NCBI GenBank assembly: GCA_036689265.1
Contig: CP144777.1
Coordinates: 248,001 to 312,000, forward strand
DNA from: Stammera capleta_AF
GTDB lineage: Bacteria; Pseudomonadota; Gammaproteobacteria; Enterobacterales; Enterobacteriaceae
DNA: 64,000 nt
Direction of reading: 5' to 3'
The notes beneath the pieces are model-generated. The model was not told the DNA's origin, ran no database searches, and saw only the letters and a program-made list of their open reading frames with translations. Each line of letters opens with the position of its first letter. The stretch's first letter is position 1. A program made the translations under genes and the position numbers. Shown piece after piece: positions 43,704 through 52,129 of this stretch.

Positions 43704-45038
43704 ATGTCAATTAATAAAAATATAAATTTATTAACAAATAAATACAAAAACTTCTTAGTAGGATTTAGTGGCGGATTAGATTCAACAGTACTCTTATATA
43801 AATTAAATACATTTAAAAAAAAAAAAAACATTAATATAAGAGCAATACATATAAATCATAATATAAATTATGTTTCCATCAAATGGGAAAAACATTGTAA
43901 AAAAATATGTAAAAAACTGAAAATTAATTTAATAATAAAAAAAATGTACTTAAGAAAAGAAAAATCTAATATAGAACATAAAGCAAGAAAAAAAAGATAT
44001 TTTTTTTTTCATAAAAATTTATTAAAAAACGAAATATTATTAACAGGACATCATAAAAATGATCAATGTGAATCAATTTTATTATCTATAAAAAGAGGTA
44101 GTGGATTAAAAGGATTATCTGGAATTAAAAAATACATTAAAATAAATAAAAAAATAATTATTAGACCTTTTTTAAATATAGAAAAAAATAAATTAATAAA
44201 ATATGCTAAAAAACATAAATTAATATGGATAAATGATTTAAATAATTATAATAATAATTACGATAGAAATTTTTTTCGTTTATTAATAATTCCAAAAATA
44301 TTAAAAAGATGGCCTTATTTTTTACATAACATAGAAAGAAGTGCAAATATTTGTTATAAACAAGAAATTTTATTAAATAAACTATTAAAAAATAAATTTA
44401 AAAAAATATTATACAAAAAAAAAGCAATTAATTTAAAATATTTAATTAATTATGATAAAGAAGAAATATTTTTCTTATTAAGAAAATGGTTAGAAACCAA
44501 TAACAAAAAAATGTTATCAAATAAATTAATAAATTTACTATGGATAAACATTTTGAAATTAAAAAATAAAAACAACAAACAATTATTAAATTTTAAAAAA
44601 TATTCTATATATATTCATAAAAAAATTATTTTTATTGTTAACAAAATAAAAAAAATAACACAAAAAAAATTTTTATGGGATAAAAAAAAATACATATTTA
44701 ATTTACCAAATAAATTAGGATATTTATTTATTACAAAAAAAAAAGAAAAAAATAATTTAAATTTAATTAGAAAACCATATAAAAATGAAAAAATATATAT
44801 AAAATTCAGAATAAAAAAAAAAATAAAACTTTTAAACAACAAAAAATTATCAATAAAAAAAATATGGCAAAAATATAAAGTTCTTCCATGGGAAAGAAAT
44901 ACAACACCAATAATTTTTTACAACAAAAAAGCTATTTTATCACCTAATTTATTTATAACTAAAGAGGGACAACCTAATAATTTACCTTCATGGAATATAA
45001 ATATAAAAAAAAAACTATTTAGAAAAAATATTTACTAA
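43704..45038 (+). CDS. tilS: tRNA-Ile lysidine synthase TilS
   Basis: Converts C34 of tRNA-Ile(CAU) to lysidine so that it reads AUA. The PP-loop motif GFSGGLDSTVLLYKL is near residue 19, followed by AIHINHNI, the EHKARKKRY block and LTGHHKNDQCESILLSIKRGSGLKGL. The C-terminal domain (KIWQKYKVLPWERNTTPIIFYN) is retained. At 444 residues it is close to the E. coli size. Its substrate is not among the tRNAs here, but AUA is abundant in this AT-rich sequence. The 3' end overlaps proS by 24 bases tail to tail. Confidence 0.97.
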   Translation: MSINKNINLLTNKYKNFLVGFSGGLDSTVLLYKLNTFKKKKNINIRAIHINHNINYVSIKWEKHCKKICKKLKINLIIKKMYLRKEKSNIEHKARKKRYFFFHKNLLKNEILLTGHHKNDQCESILLSIKRGSGLKGLSGIKKYIKINKKIIIRPFLNIEKNKLIKYAKKHKLIWINDLNNYNNNYDRNFFRLLIIPKILKRWPYFLHNIERSANICYKQEILLNKLLKNKFKKILYKKKAINLKYLINYDKEEIFFLLRKWLETNNKKMLSNKLINLLWINILKLKNKNNKQLLNFKKYSIYIHKKIIFIVNKIKKITQKKFLWDKKKYIFNLPNKLGYLFITKKKEKNNLNLIRKPYKNEKIYIKFRIKKKIKLLNNKKLSIKKIWQKYKVLPWERNTTPIIFYNKKAILSPNLFITKEGQPNNLPSWNINIKKKLFRKNIY

Positions 45039-46715
45039 ACAAGATAATATTTCTTTTTTATCTATAAAAACAGTATAATTATTTAATCTATTTTTATATT
45101 CTATTAAACCAGTTAATAAAGTTTTTTTACTTAATATAATTAAATTTGGTATACCAATCAACTCAAAATCAGTTATCATAGAACCAATATGTAATTTTCT
45201 ATCATCTAACAACACATCTATATTAAATTTTAATAAATAATTATATACATCATAAGTTAATTTCATTAAATCATTATTATTATACATATTAACAGGTATT
45301 AATCCTATTTTAAAATTAGCAATAGAATTAGGCCAAATTATACCTTTATTATCATGATAATTATCTATTATTACTGATAATAACCTAGTTAAACCAATTC
45401 CATAACAACCCATATATAAATTATTTTTATTTAATTTATTATTTTTTTTACAAAAAATACTAGTATATTTTTCTTTTAATTTAAATAAATGAGCTATTTC
45501 AACAGATTTATATTCTTTATATTTTTCTAATTTATTTTCTTTTTTTTTTAAAAAAATAATTGTATTTTTACATATAAAAAAAAAATTGTTAACTTTTATA
45601 TTCAAATTCCAATTTACATCAACATAAAAACTATTTTCCATATTAGAACCAATTATAAAATTTTTAAAATTAATTAAAGAATTATCAGCAATAATTAAAT
45701 ATTCTAAATTCCATGGTCCTAAAAATATATTTTCAACACCAAACATATTAAAAATTTCATCATTATTACATATTTCTATTTTTTTACATTGTAAATATAT
45801 TAACCTAATTTTTTTTAAACACAATTCTTTTTTGTATGGTAATAAAACAAAAATATAAATAATTTCATTATCTTTAACCATTTTTATTAAATAAGTTTTA
45901 ACAAATTTATTTATATTTAATAATTTATTTAAACTAATTTTATTATTATTATTTTTTAAATAAAATAATTTAATTTTTTTATATTTACAATGTTTTTTAT
46001 TAAATGATTTATCAACAAAATATGAATATGAATAATTTACATCATATTTAAATAAATTTATTTTATCTTCACCATAATAAGATAAAACATGAAATTCATG
46101 AGATAATGAACCACCTATATTTCCAGAATCAGCTTTTTTACAATACACATTTAAACCTAATTTTTTAAATATACTTGAATATATATTCAACATTAAATAA
46201 TAAATTTTATTTAAACATTTACAAGATTTATGAAAAGAATAGGCATCTTTCATAAAAAATTCTTTTGTTCTATTTAAACCTAAAACAGATCTAATTTCAT
46301 CTCTAAATTTAATTTGAATTTGATAAAAAATTTTTGGAAATTCACAATAATTAATTATATTTTCACAAATTATTTTAGATATTACTTCTTCATGTGTAGG
46401 AGATAAAATAAATAATTTTTTATTTCTATCATATAATTTAAATAATTCATCACCATAATTAAAAAAACGTCCACTTTTTTTCCATATATTACAAGAATTA
46501 ATAACAGGCAACAATATTTCAATAGAATCTAACTTACTTAATTCTTCTTTTATAATATAAATTATATTATTTAATACACGTAATCCATTTGGTAATAATA
46601 TATATATTCCAGAAGACAAACGACGTATTATTCCACCTCTAAACATAAGATTATAAACAACATTATCACTAATATTATTTTTAGAAGTAAATAAAAAATA
46701 GTTAGTAGTTTTCAT
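45015..46715 (-). CDS. proS: Prolyl-tRNA synthetase
   Basis: Class II synthetase for tRNA-Pro (38515-38588). It has motif 1 (RGGIIRRLSSGIYILLPNGLRVL), motif 2 (FRDEIRSVLGLNRTKEFFMKDAYSFH), and motif 3 with the anticodon domain (GCYGIGLTRLLSVIIDNYHD ... LDDRKLHIGSMITDFELIGIP). Length is 566 (E. coli 572), so the insertion (editing) region is present by size, but it is very diverged and Lys/Asn-rich, and its activity cannot be judged by eye. tilS and proS are also near neighbours in E. coli. Confidence 0.96.
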   Translation of the reverse strand: MKTTNYFLFTSKNNISDNVVYNLMFRGGIIRRLSSGIYILLPNGLRVLNNIIYIIKEELSKLDSIEILLPVINSCNIWKKSGRFFNYGDELFKLYDRNKKLFILSPTHEEVISKIICENIINYCEFPKIFYQIQIKFRDEIRSVLGLNRTKEFFMKDAYSFHKSCKCLNKIYYLMLNIYSSIFKKLGLNVYCKKADSGNIGGSLSHEFHVLSYYGEDKINLFKYDVNYSYSYFVDKSFNKKHCKYKKIKLFYLKNNNNKISLNKLLNINKFVKTYLIKMVKDNEIIYIFVLLPYKKELCLKKIRLIYLQCKKIEICNNDEIFNMFGVENIFLGPWNLEYLIIADNSLINFKNFIIGSNMENSFYVDVNWNLNIKVNNFFFICKNTIIFLKKKENKLEKYKEYKSVEIAHLFKLKEKYTSIFCKKNNKLNKNNLYMGCYGIGLTRLLSVIIDNYHDNKGIIWPNSIANFKIGLIPVNMYNNNDLMKLTYDVYNYLLKFNIDVLLDDRKLHIGSMITDFELIGIPNLIILSKKTLLTGLIEYKNRLNNYTVFIDKKEILSCLVNIFSK

Positions 46716-46791
46716 AAAACATAAAAAATATATTTATAAAATTATTTTATTAAAAAACTATACAAATTAAAAATAAAATCAACTTTTTATT

Positions 46792-47139
46792 TTAATTTAA
46801 AAAGTTACCTAAATAACACCCACCTAATAAATGTAAATGTAAATAATTTATTTCTTGACCTCCATGTTTATTACAATTAATAACTATTCTATAACCAAAT
46901 TTATTTATTTTTTTTATATAAGCAATTTTTGAAGCAACCAATAATAATTTACCTAAAATAAATAAATGATCATCATTTACATGATTCATATTTTTTATAA
47001 AAACATTAGGAATAATTAATATATGAACAGGTGATTTAGGTTTAATATCATTAAAAGCTGTAACATATTTATCTTTATAAACAATATCAGATTTAATTTT
47101 ACCATCAATTATTTTTGAAAAAACATCAGTTCTAATCAT
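46792..47139 (-). CDS. hinT: HIT-family purine nucleoside phosphoramidase HinT, altered HIT triad
   Basis: HinT hydrolyses adenosine phosphoramidates. The 115-residue protein matches E. coli HinT (119): FSKIIDGKIKSDIVYKDKYVTAFNDIKPKSPVHILIIPN and NKHGGQEINYLHLHLLGG. The HIT triad His-x-His-x-His reads Tyr-Leu-His-Leu-His, so the first histidine is Tyr while the catalytic middle one and the third remain. The C-terminus is shortened. AGGGTG precedes the ATG. It is 76 bases from proS, not next to ycfH as in enterics. Confidence 0.95.
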   Translation of the reverse strand: MIRTDVFSKIIDGKIKSDIVYKDKYVTAFNDIKPKSPVHILIIPNVFIKNMNHVNDDHLFILGKLLLVASKIAYIKKINKFGYRIVINCNKHGGQEINYLHLHLLGGCYLGNFLN

Positions 47140-47283
47140 TTAACACCCTATATAAATATAATTAAAAAAATTGTATAAAATAAATATTTTTTTAATAAAA
47201 ATAAATAATGTAATAAAAAATATTTAACAATTTTATTTTATACAAATAAAGTATATAATTAAATAAAATAAAAATTAAATTAT

Positions 47284-47355
47284 AGGTCTATAGCTCAGTG
47301 GTAGAGCACACCCCTGATAAGGGTGTGGTCAGTGGTTCAAATCCACTTAGACCTA
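47284..47355 (+). tRNA. tRNA-Ile (anticodon GAT)
   Basis: Plus-strand cloverleaf matching enteric tRNA-Ile: acceptor AGGTCTA/TAGACCT with discriminator A, anticodon arm CACCCCTGATAAGGGTG, T-loop TTCAAAT. In most gammaproteobacteria this gene lies in the 16S-23S rRNA spacer; here no rRNA is near. Five bases separate it from tRNA-Trp. The CCA is not encoded. Confidence 0.95.
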
Positions 47356-47360
47356 AATTT

Positions 47361-47433
47361 AGGGGTATAGTTTAATTGGAAAAATGTTGGTCTCCAAAAC
47401 CAAAGAATAAAGGTTCAAATCCTTTTACCCCTG
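47361..47433 (+). tRNA. tRNA-Trp (anticodon CCA)
   Basis: Plus-strand cloverleaf with acceptor AGGGGTA/TACCCCT, anticodon arm TTGGTCTCCAAAACCAA and discriminator G, as in enteric trpT (AGGGG ... GTCTCCAAAACC ... CCCCTG). The D-arm is A/T-rich with weak pairs. The anticodon CCA, together with ORFs ending at TGA (ybeY, holB), fits the standard code. No encoded 3' CCA. Confidence 0.94.
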
Positions 47434-47463
47434 ATATTTATTTAAAAACTTTTAATATTATAA

Positions 47464-48765
47464 TTATTTAATAACTAAATATATCTTTATTAAAAATCCA
47501 TTTCTTTCACTAACACCCGTTTCAATTTTTCCAAAATTTTCTTTAACTATTTTATGAACAATAAATAATCCTATTCCAAAACTTTTAATATTATAATTAT
47601 CTTTTACAAATAATTTAAATATATTTTTAATTTTTTCTTTAGATATACCACAACCATCATCTTCAACTTTAAACCAGGCATATTTTTTATTATTTATAAC
47701 ATCATAACCACTACTAATTTTAATCCAATTATTACTATAATAAATAGCATTATCAATAATATTAAATATTACACGTTTAATTGATAAAATATCAATATTT
47801 AATATTATTTTCTCATAAGACAAATTATTTACAATATTTTTAAATCTATACATTTCTTTATTAATTATTTCATTAATTAAAAAATTTAAATCTATATTTC
47901 TAGAAAAAATACCTTCTTTATTTTTTAACAAATTTAAAAAATATGTAATTAATAAATCACATTCTTTAATATCATCATTAACTAATTTTACTAATTCTAA
48001 AAATTGTTTTTTTTTATTAATATTCATAATATCCATAATCAATCTTATACGTGTCAATGGAATACGTAAATCATGACATATAATTGATATAGAAAATATT
48101 TTTTTTTCAAAATATTTTTTTACACTAAAAATAATTTTATTTATTTTATAAAAAAAATAAATAGTTTCTAAATTTTCATATCTATTTAAATTTAACAAAC
48201 AAATATTTTTTTTTCTAAAACCAAAATTTAATTTTTCCAAACAATTAAAAAAAAACAATTCTAAATAAAAAAAATATTTAAATATTAAAATATTAAAAAA
48301 TAATACTAATAACCAAAAAATATATACAAATTGATATTTATTTAAAAAAAATAATTTATATATTAATAAAATATTAGAAAATAAAAAAAAATTATACAAT
48401 ATATTTATATTTTCATTTAATAAAAAAAAATAGAAAAATAATTTATTTTTATTAACAATAAAAAAATTAAAATTCAAAAAATAATTTAATTTAAAATTAA
48501 AATATATTTTTAATTTTTTATCATATAAAATATTATTTTTTCTTAATGTAATTAATAAATATTTTATATTAAAAAAATCTCTTCTAAAAACAAAATCATA
48601 CATTTTATAAATAATATTATTATTTAATCCTTTAAAACTAGGAAAAAAAATAAAATTAAATATAAAAATATAAAAAATAAAAAAATTAGAAAAAAGAAAA
48701 ATATTTATTATTAATAAAAACCTACTAAACAAACCTTTAGGAAATAAATAATAATATTTAATCAC
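47464..48765 (-). CDS. envZ: Sensor histidine kinase EnvZ
   Basis: Inner-membrane osmosensor kinase/phosphatase of OmpR. The 433-residue protein (E. coli 450) has a first membrane segment near residues 15-42, a diverged periplasmic region, a second membrane segment near 138-170, a HAMP-like region, the H-box IICHDLRIPLTRIRLIMDI (His about residue 230), the N-box IFNIIDNAIYYSN, G1 FKVEDDGCGIS and G2 SFGIGLFIVHKIV. All catalytic motifs look intact. It starts with GTG two bases after the ompR stop. The membrane and periplasmic half is Phe/Leu/Asn-biased, so its ligand sensing may differ. Confidence 0.97.
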   Translation of the reverse strand: MIKYYYLFPKGLFSRFLLIINIFLFSNFFIFYIFIFNFIFFPSFKGLNNNIIYKMYDFVFRRDFFNIKYLLITLRKNNILYDKKLKIYFNFKLNYFLNFNFFIVNKNKLFFYFFLLNENINILYNFFLFSNILLIYKLFFLNKYQFVYIFWLLVLFFNILIFKYFFYLELFFFNCLEKLNFGFRKKNICLLNLNRYENLETIYFFYKINKIIFSVKKYFEKKIFSISIICHDLRIPLTRIRLIMDIMNINKKKQFLELVKLVNDDIKECDLLITYFLNLLKNKEGIFSRNIDLNFLINEIINKEMYRFKNIVNNLSYEKIILNIDILSIKRVIFNIIDNAIYYSNNWIKISSGYDVINNKKYAWFKVEDDGCGISKEKIKNIFKLFVKDNYNIKSFGIGLFIVHKIVKENFGKIETGVSERNGFLIKIYLVIK

Positions 48766-48767
48766 TG

Positions 48768-49481
48768 TTAAATTCCATCAGGAATAAAAACATAACCTAA
48801 ACCCCAAACGGTTTGTATATATCTAGGACATATAGGATTTTCTTCAATAATTTTACGTAATCTAGATATCTGAACATCTATAGAACGTTCCATTGCACTA
48901 TATTCTCTACCTCTAGCTAAATTCATTAACTTATCTCTAGAAAGAGGTTTTCTTGCATGATTAACTAAAGTTTTCAAAACAGCAAATTCACCACTAGTTA
49001 AAATTATTAAATTATTCTCTTTAAACATTTCCCTAGTTGCTAAATTTAACTTAAATTTACCAAATTTAACAATTATTTCTTCATGAGAAGGAGCACCAGG
49101 AAGTTCAACAATTTGTCTTCTTAAAACAGCTCTAATTCTAGCCAATAATTCTCTAGGATTAAAAGGTTTAGATATATAATCATCTGCACCTATTTCTAAT
49201 CCAATAATACGATCTATTTCCTCATTTCTAGCAGTTACCATAATAATTGGAATAAAATTATTTTGACCACGTAATTTTCTACATATAGACAATCCATCTT
49301 CACCAGGCAATATTAAGTCTAATACTATTAAATTAAATGTTTCTCTAGTTAATAATCTTTCCATTTGTTCTGAATTAGAAACACTTCTTACTTGAAATTT
49401 TTGTTCATTTAAATAACGTTCTAACAAAGATCTTAATTTTATATCATCATCCACAACTAAAATTTTATAATTATCTTTCAT
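48768..49481 (-). CDS. ompR: Response regulator OmpR
   Basis: DNA-binding response regulator that controls porin genes in enterics. The 237-residue protein (E. coli 239) is almost identical over its length: receiver domain with acidic VDDDIKLRSLLERYL, phospho-acceptor Asp in LIVLDLILPGEDGLSICRKLR, PIIMVTA and SKPFNPRELLARIRAVLRR, then the winged-helix domain SGEFAVLKTLVNHARKPLSRDKLMNLARGREYSAMERSIDVQISRLRK. GGAG lies about 12 bases before the ATG. It heads ompR-envZ. No porin or other known target is in this window. The 373 bases upstream hold no gene. Confidence 0.98.
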   Translation of the reverse strand: MKDNYKILVVDDDIKLRSLLERYLNEQKFQVRSVSNSEQMERLLTRETFNLIVLDLILPGEDGLSICRKLRGQNNFIPIIMVTARNEEIDRIIGLEIGADDYISKPFNPRELLARIRAVLRRQIVELPGAPSHEEIIVKFGKFKLNLATREMFKENNLIILTSGEFAVLKTLVNHARKPLSRDKLMNLARGREYSAMERSIDVQISRLRKIIEENPICPRYIQTVWGLGYVFIPDGI

Positions 49482-49854
49482 ATTAAATTTAACTCCATAA
49501 TTTATAATAAATATTTACTTAATAAAAAAATACAAAATAATTAATTTATATTATAAATTAAAAAAAACTAATAAATATTAAAAAATATTCACTATGTTTA
49601 AATAAGTATTTTAAAATATTACAAATTATTTTTATTAATATTTATAGATAACAAATAAAATAAAATTAAAAATTAATTATTTAAAACAATATAAAAATAA
49701 TTTTTAAAATTAAAACAAAAAGACGAATTATAAAAATAAAAATAACATTAAATATTTATATTTAATATAAAATTAATTGTTTTTAAAATTATTTTACAAA
49801 AACAATAAATCAATTAAATAAAATTATTATGAAATATTTTTTTTTAATTAATAT
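49482..49854. other. Gene-free stretch between efp and ompR
   Basis: This is the longest spacer in the window (373 bases). It is nearly pure A+T and must contain the ompR promoter. I see no tRNA, no coding remnant and no GC-rich hairpin. Whether autoregulatory OmpR sites occur cannot be judged against this background. Confidence 0.55.
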
Positions 49855-50415
49855 TCATTTACGTGAAACATATAAATTATTTCTAGTATCTATTTTAATA
49901 ATATCGCCAGATTTTATAAAAAAAGGAACCTTTATATAAAAACCAGTACTTAATAATACTTTTTTACTACTATTTTTAATAGTATTACCTTTTAAGCTAA
50001 AAAAATCATTAACTACAGAAATATAAACAAAATTAGGTATTATTACATTAATAGGTAATCTTTTCCAAAATAATATTTTATAAATATATCCTTCTTGAAA
50101 CCACTTAATACTGTTTTTTATTATTTTTTTTTTTAAACAAATTTGTTCTAATGTAGATTTATTTAAAAAAAACCAAAACATTTCATTATTATACAAATAT
50201 ATATAATAAAAACTTTTAATATCAACTTTCTTTAAAGAATTAGTGTTTTTAAACACTTTTTCAATTAATTTTTTATTAAACAAGTTACGTAATTTTACAC
50301 GTATAAATGGATGACCTTTTCCAGGTTTAATAAAATCTACAAACTCAACATTATACAAATTATTTAAATATAATAAATTTATACCTGAATAAATATCTGT
50401 TATAGAATTAATCAT
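49855..50415 (-). CDS. efp: Elongation factor P
   Basis: EF-P relieves ribosome stalling at polyproline. The 186-residue protein (E. coli 188) keeps the tip loop KPGKGHPF with the modifiable Lys at residue 33 (E. coli K34), YLYNNEMFWFFLNKSTLEQ, SLKGNTIKNSSKKVLLSTGFYIKVPFFIKSGDIIKIDTR and the C-terminal YVSRK. The middle is diverged. The beta-lysylation enzymes EpmA/EpmB are not in this window. It stands alone, divergent from pepA. Confidence 0.96.
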   Translation of the reverse strand: MINSITDIYSGINLLYLNNLYNVEFVDFIKPGKGHPFIRVKLRNLFNKKLIEKVFKNTNSLKKVDIKSFYYIYLYNNEMFWFFLNKSTLEQICLKKKIIKNSIKWFQEGYIYKILFWKRLPINVIIPNFVYISVVNDFFSLKGNTIKNSSKKVLLSTGFYIKVPFFIKSGDIIKIDTRNNLYVSRK

Positions 50416-50639
50416 AATAAAAACTTAAAAAATGATATATATAATAATATATTTTTATAAAAATAATTTGATTTATATTAATAAATATTATAAAACAATT
50501 ACATATAATAAAAAATTAAAAATAAAATTCTTTATTTTTATATTAATAATATATTTATTATATAATAAACATAAAAATAAAAAAATAAAATAAACAATTT
50601 TAATACATTAATTTATATATAAAAACATAATATAAAAAT

Positions 50640-52121
50640 ATGAAATATTTAACAGATAATAAACTTAAAAAATACAAATATGATTGTATATTATTAAATA
50701 TATTTGAAAATAAAATAATTAATTCAAATTTAATAAACAAAGAATTAATAAAAAAAGAACAAGAAAAATACAAATTTTTTGCTAAAGAAAATAAACATTT
50801 AATAATAAAACCTTATGAAAATAATATATTACAAGATATTATCCTTTTAGGATGTGGAAAAAAAGAAAAAATAAACGAAAATATTTTCATTAAATTAATT
50901 AAATTCTCTTTTAAAATAATAAAAGAAAATAATTATAAAAACATAATATATCTATTACATAATATAAAATTAAAAAATAAAAATATACATTGGAAAATAA
51001 AAAATATTATTGATGTTTTAGAAAATTTAAATTATAAATTTAATATATTTAAAACTTATAAAATAGAAAAAGAAAAACAAATAAACATTAACTTTTATTT
51101 AAATGATTTAAATGAATACAAAAATGTAAAATTATCTATAAAACACGGATATATTATTTCAAAAGGAATTAAAAAATCTAAAAATTTAAATAATATGCCA
51201 CCTAATATATGTAATTCTAAATATATATATAATTTAATAAAAAAAGAATTTAAAAAACAACCTTATACAAAATTATGTTTCTTAAAAAATAATGATATAA
51301 AAAAAATAGGTATGAATGCTTATTTATCAGTAGGAAAAGGTTCAAAAAACAAACCTATTGTATCAATAATAGAATACAAAAATTCTTATAAATCAAACGA
51401 TAAACCAATAATAATAATTGGAAAAGGATTAACATTTGATTCAGGAGGAATATCTATTAAATCATCCAATTTAATGCATGAAATGAAATATGATATGTCT
51501 GGTGCTGCAGCAATATATGGAATAATGTTTATTGTTAATAAATTAAAATTAAACATAAACATCATAGGAATACTAGCATGTAGTGAGAATATGCCAGATA
51601 GTAATGCAACTAGACCAGGAGATGTAATAAAATCTTTATCAGGAAAAACTATAGAAATAATAAATACAGATGCAGAAGGAAGATTAGTTTTATGTGATAT
51701 TTTATCATATGTTGAAAAATTTAATCCTGAAATAGTTATAGATATAGCTACTTTAACAAATGCATGTAAAATAGCATTAGGAAATAAATTCAGTGGTTTA
51801 ATGTCAAATAATAAAAAACTTTCTAAAAAACTAATAAAATCTGGAATAGAATCTAGAGATTATATATGGGAATTACCAATTATTAAAAAATATAACAATT
51901 TTTTAAAATCAAATATAGCTGATTTAAAAAATTGTTCAGAAATACCATTTGCAGGAGCTATAACAGCAGCCTGTTTTTTATCAAACTTTACAAAGAAATA
52001 TAAATGGGCTCATTTAGATATAGCTGGAACTGCATGGAATAATAAAGGTTATACTGGTAAACCAATAAAACTTATAACACAATTTTTAATAAATTATTCT
52101 AATTTAATAAAAAACAAATAG
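50640..52121 (+). CDS. pepA: Leucyl aminopeptidase PepA
   Basis: M17 family metallo-aminopeptidase that recycles peptides; in E. coli it also binds DNA in Xer recombination and carAB control. The metal and catalytic motifs are IGKGLTFDSGGISIK and NTDAEGRLVLCDIL, with LKNCSEIPFAGAITAACFL and WAHLDIAGTAW near the C-terminus. The length is 493 (E. coli 503). The N-terminal domain is diverged and Lys/Asn-rich, so only the peptidase role is safe to assume. It is 8 bases upstream of valS; holC, normally between them, is deleted. Confidence 0.97.
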   Translation: MKYLTDNKLKKYKYDCILLNIFENKIINSNLINKELIKKEQEKYKFFAKENKHLIIKPYENNILQDIILLGCGKKEKINENIFIKLIKFSFKIIKENNYKNIIYLLHNIKLKNKNIHWKIKNIIDVLENLNYKFNIFKTYKIEKEKQININFYLNDLNEYKNVKLSIKHGYIISKGIKKSKNLNNMPPNICNSKYIYNLIKKEFKKQPYTKLCFLKNNDIKKIGMNAYLSVGKGSKNKPIVSIIEYKNSYKSNDKPIIIIGKGLTFDSGGISIKSSNLMHEMKYDMSGAAAIYGIMFIVNKLKLNINIIGILACSENMPDSNATRPGDVIKSLSGKTIEIINTDAEGRLVLCDILSYVEKFNPEIVIDIATLTNACKIALGNKFSGLMSNNKKLSKKLIKSGIESRDYIWELPIIKKYNNFLKSNIADLKNCSEIPFAGAITAACFLSNFTKKYKWAHLDIAGTAWNNKGYTGKPIKLITQFLINYSNLIKNK

Positions 52122-52129
52122 TATTTATT

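Noticed and set aside
49482..49854. Possible small RNA, rnpB, ssrA or 4.5S RNA in the longer spacers (14.6, 29.4, 40.6 and 49.6 kb)
   Set aside because: No GC-enriched or recognisable conserved core of these RNAs is present; the spacers are uniform A+T.
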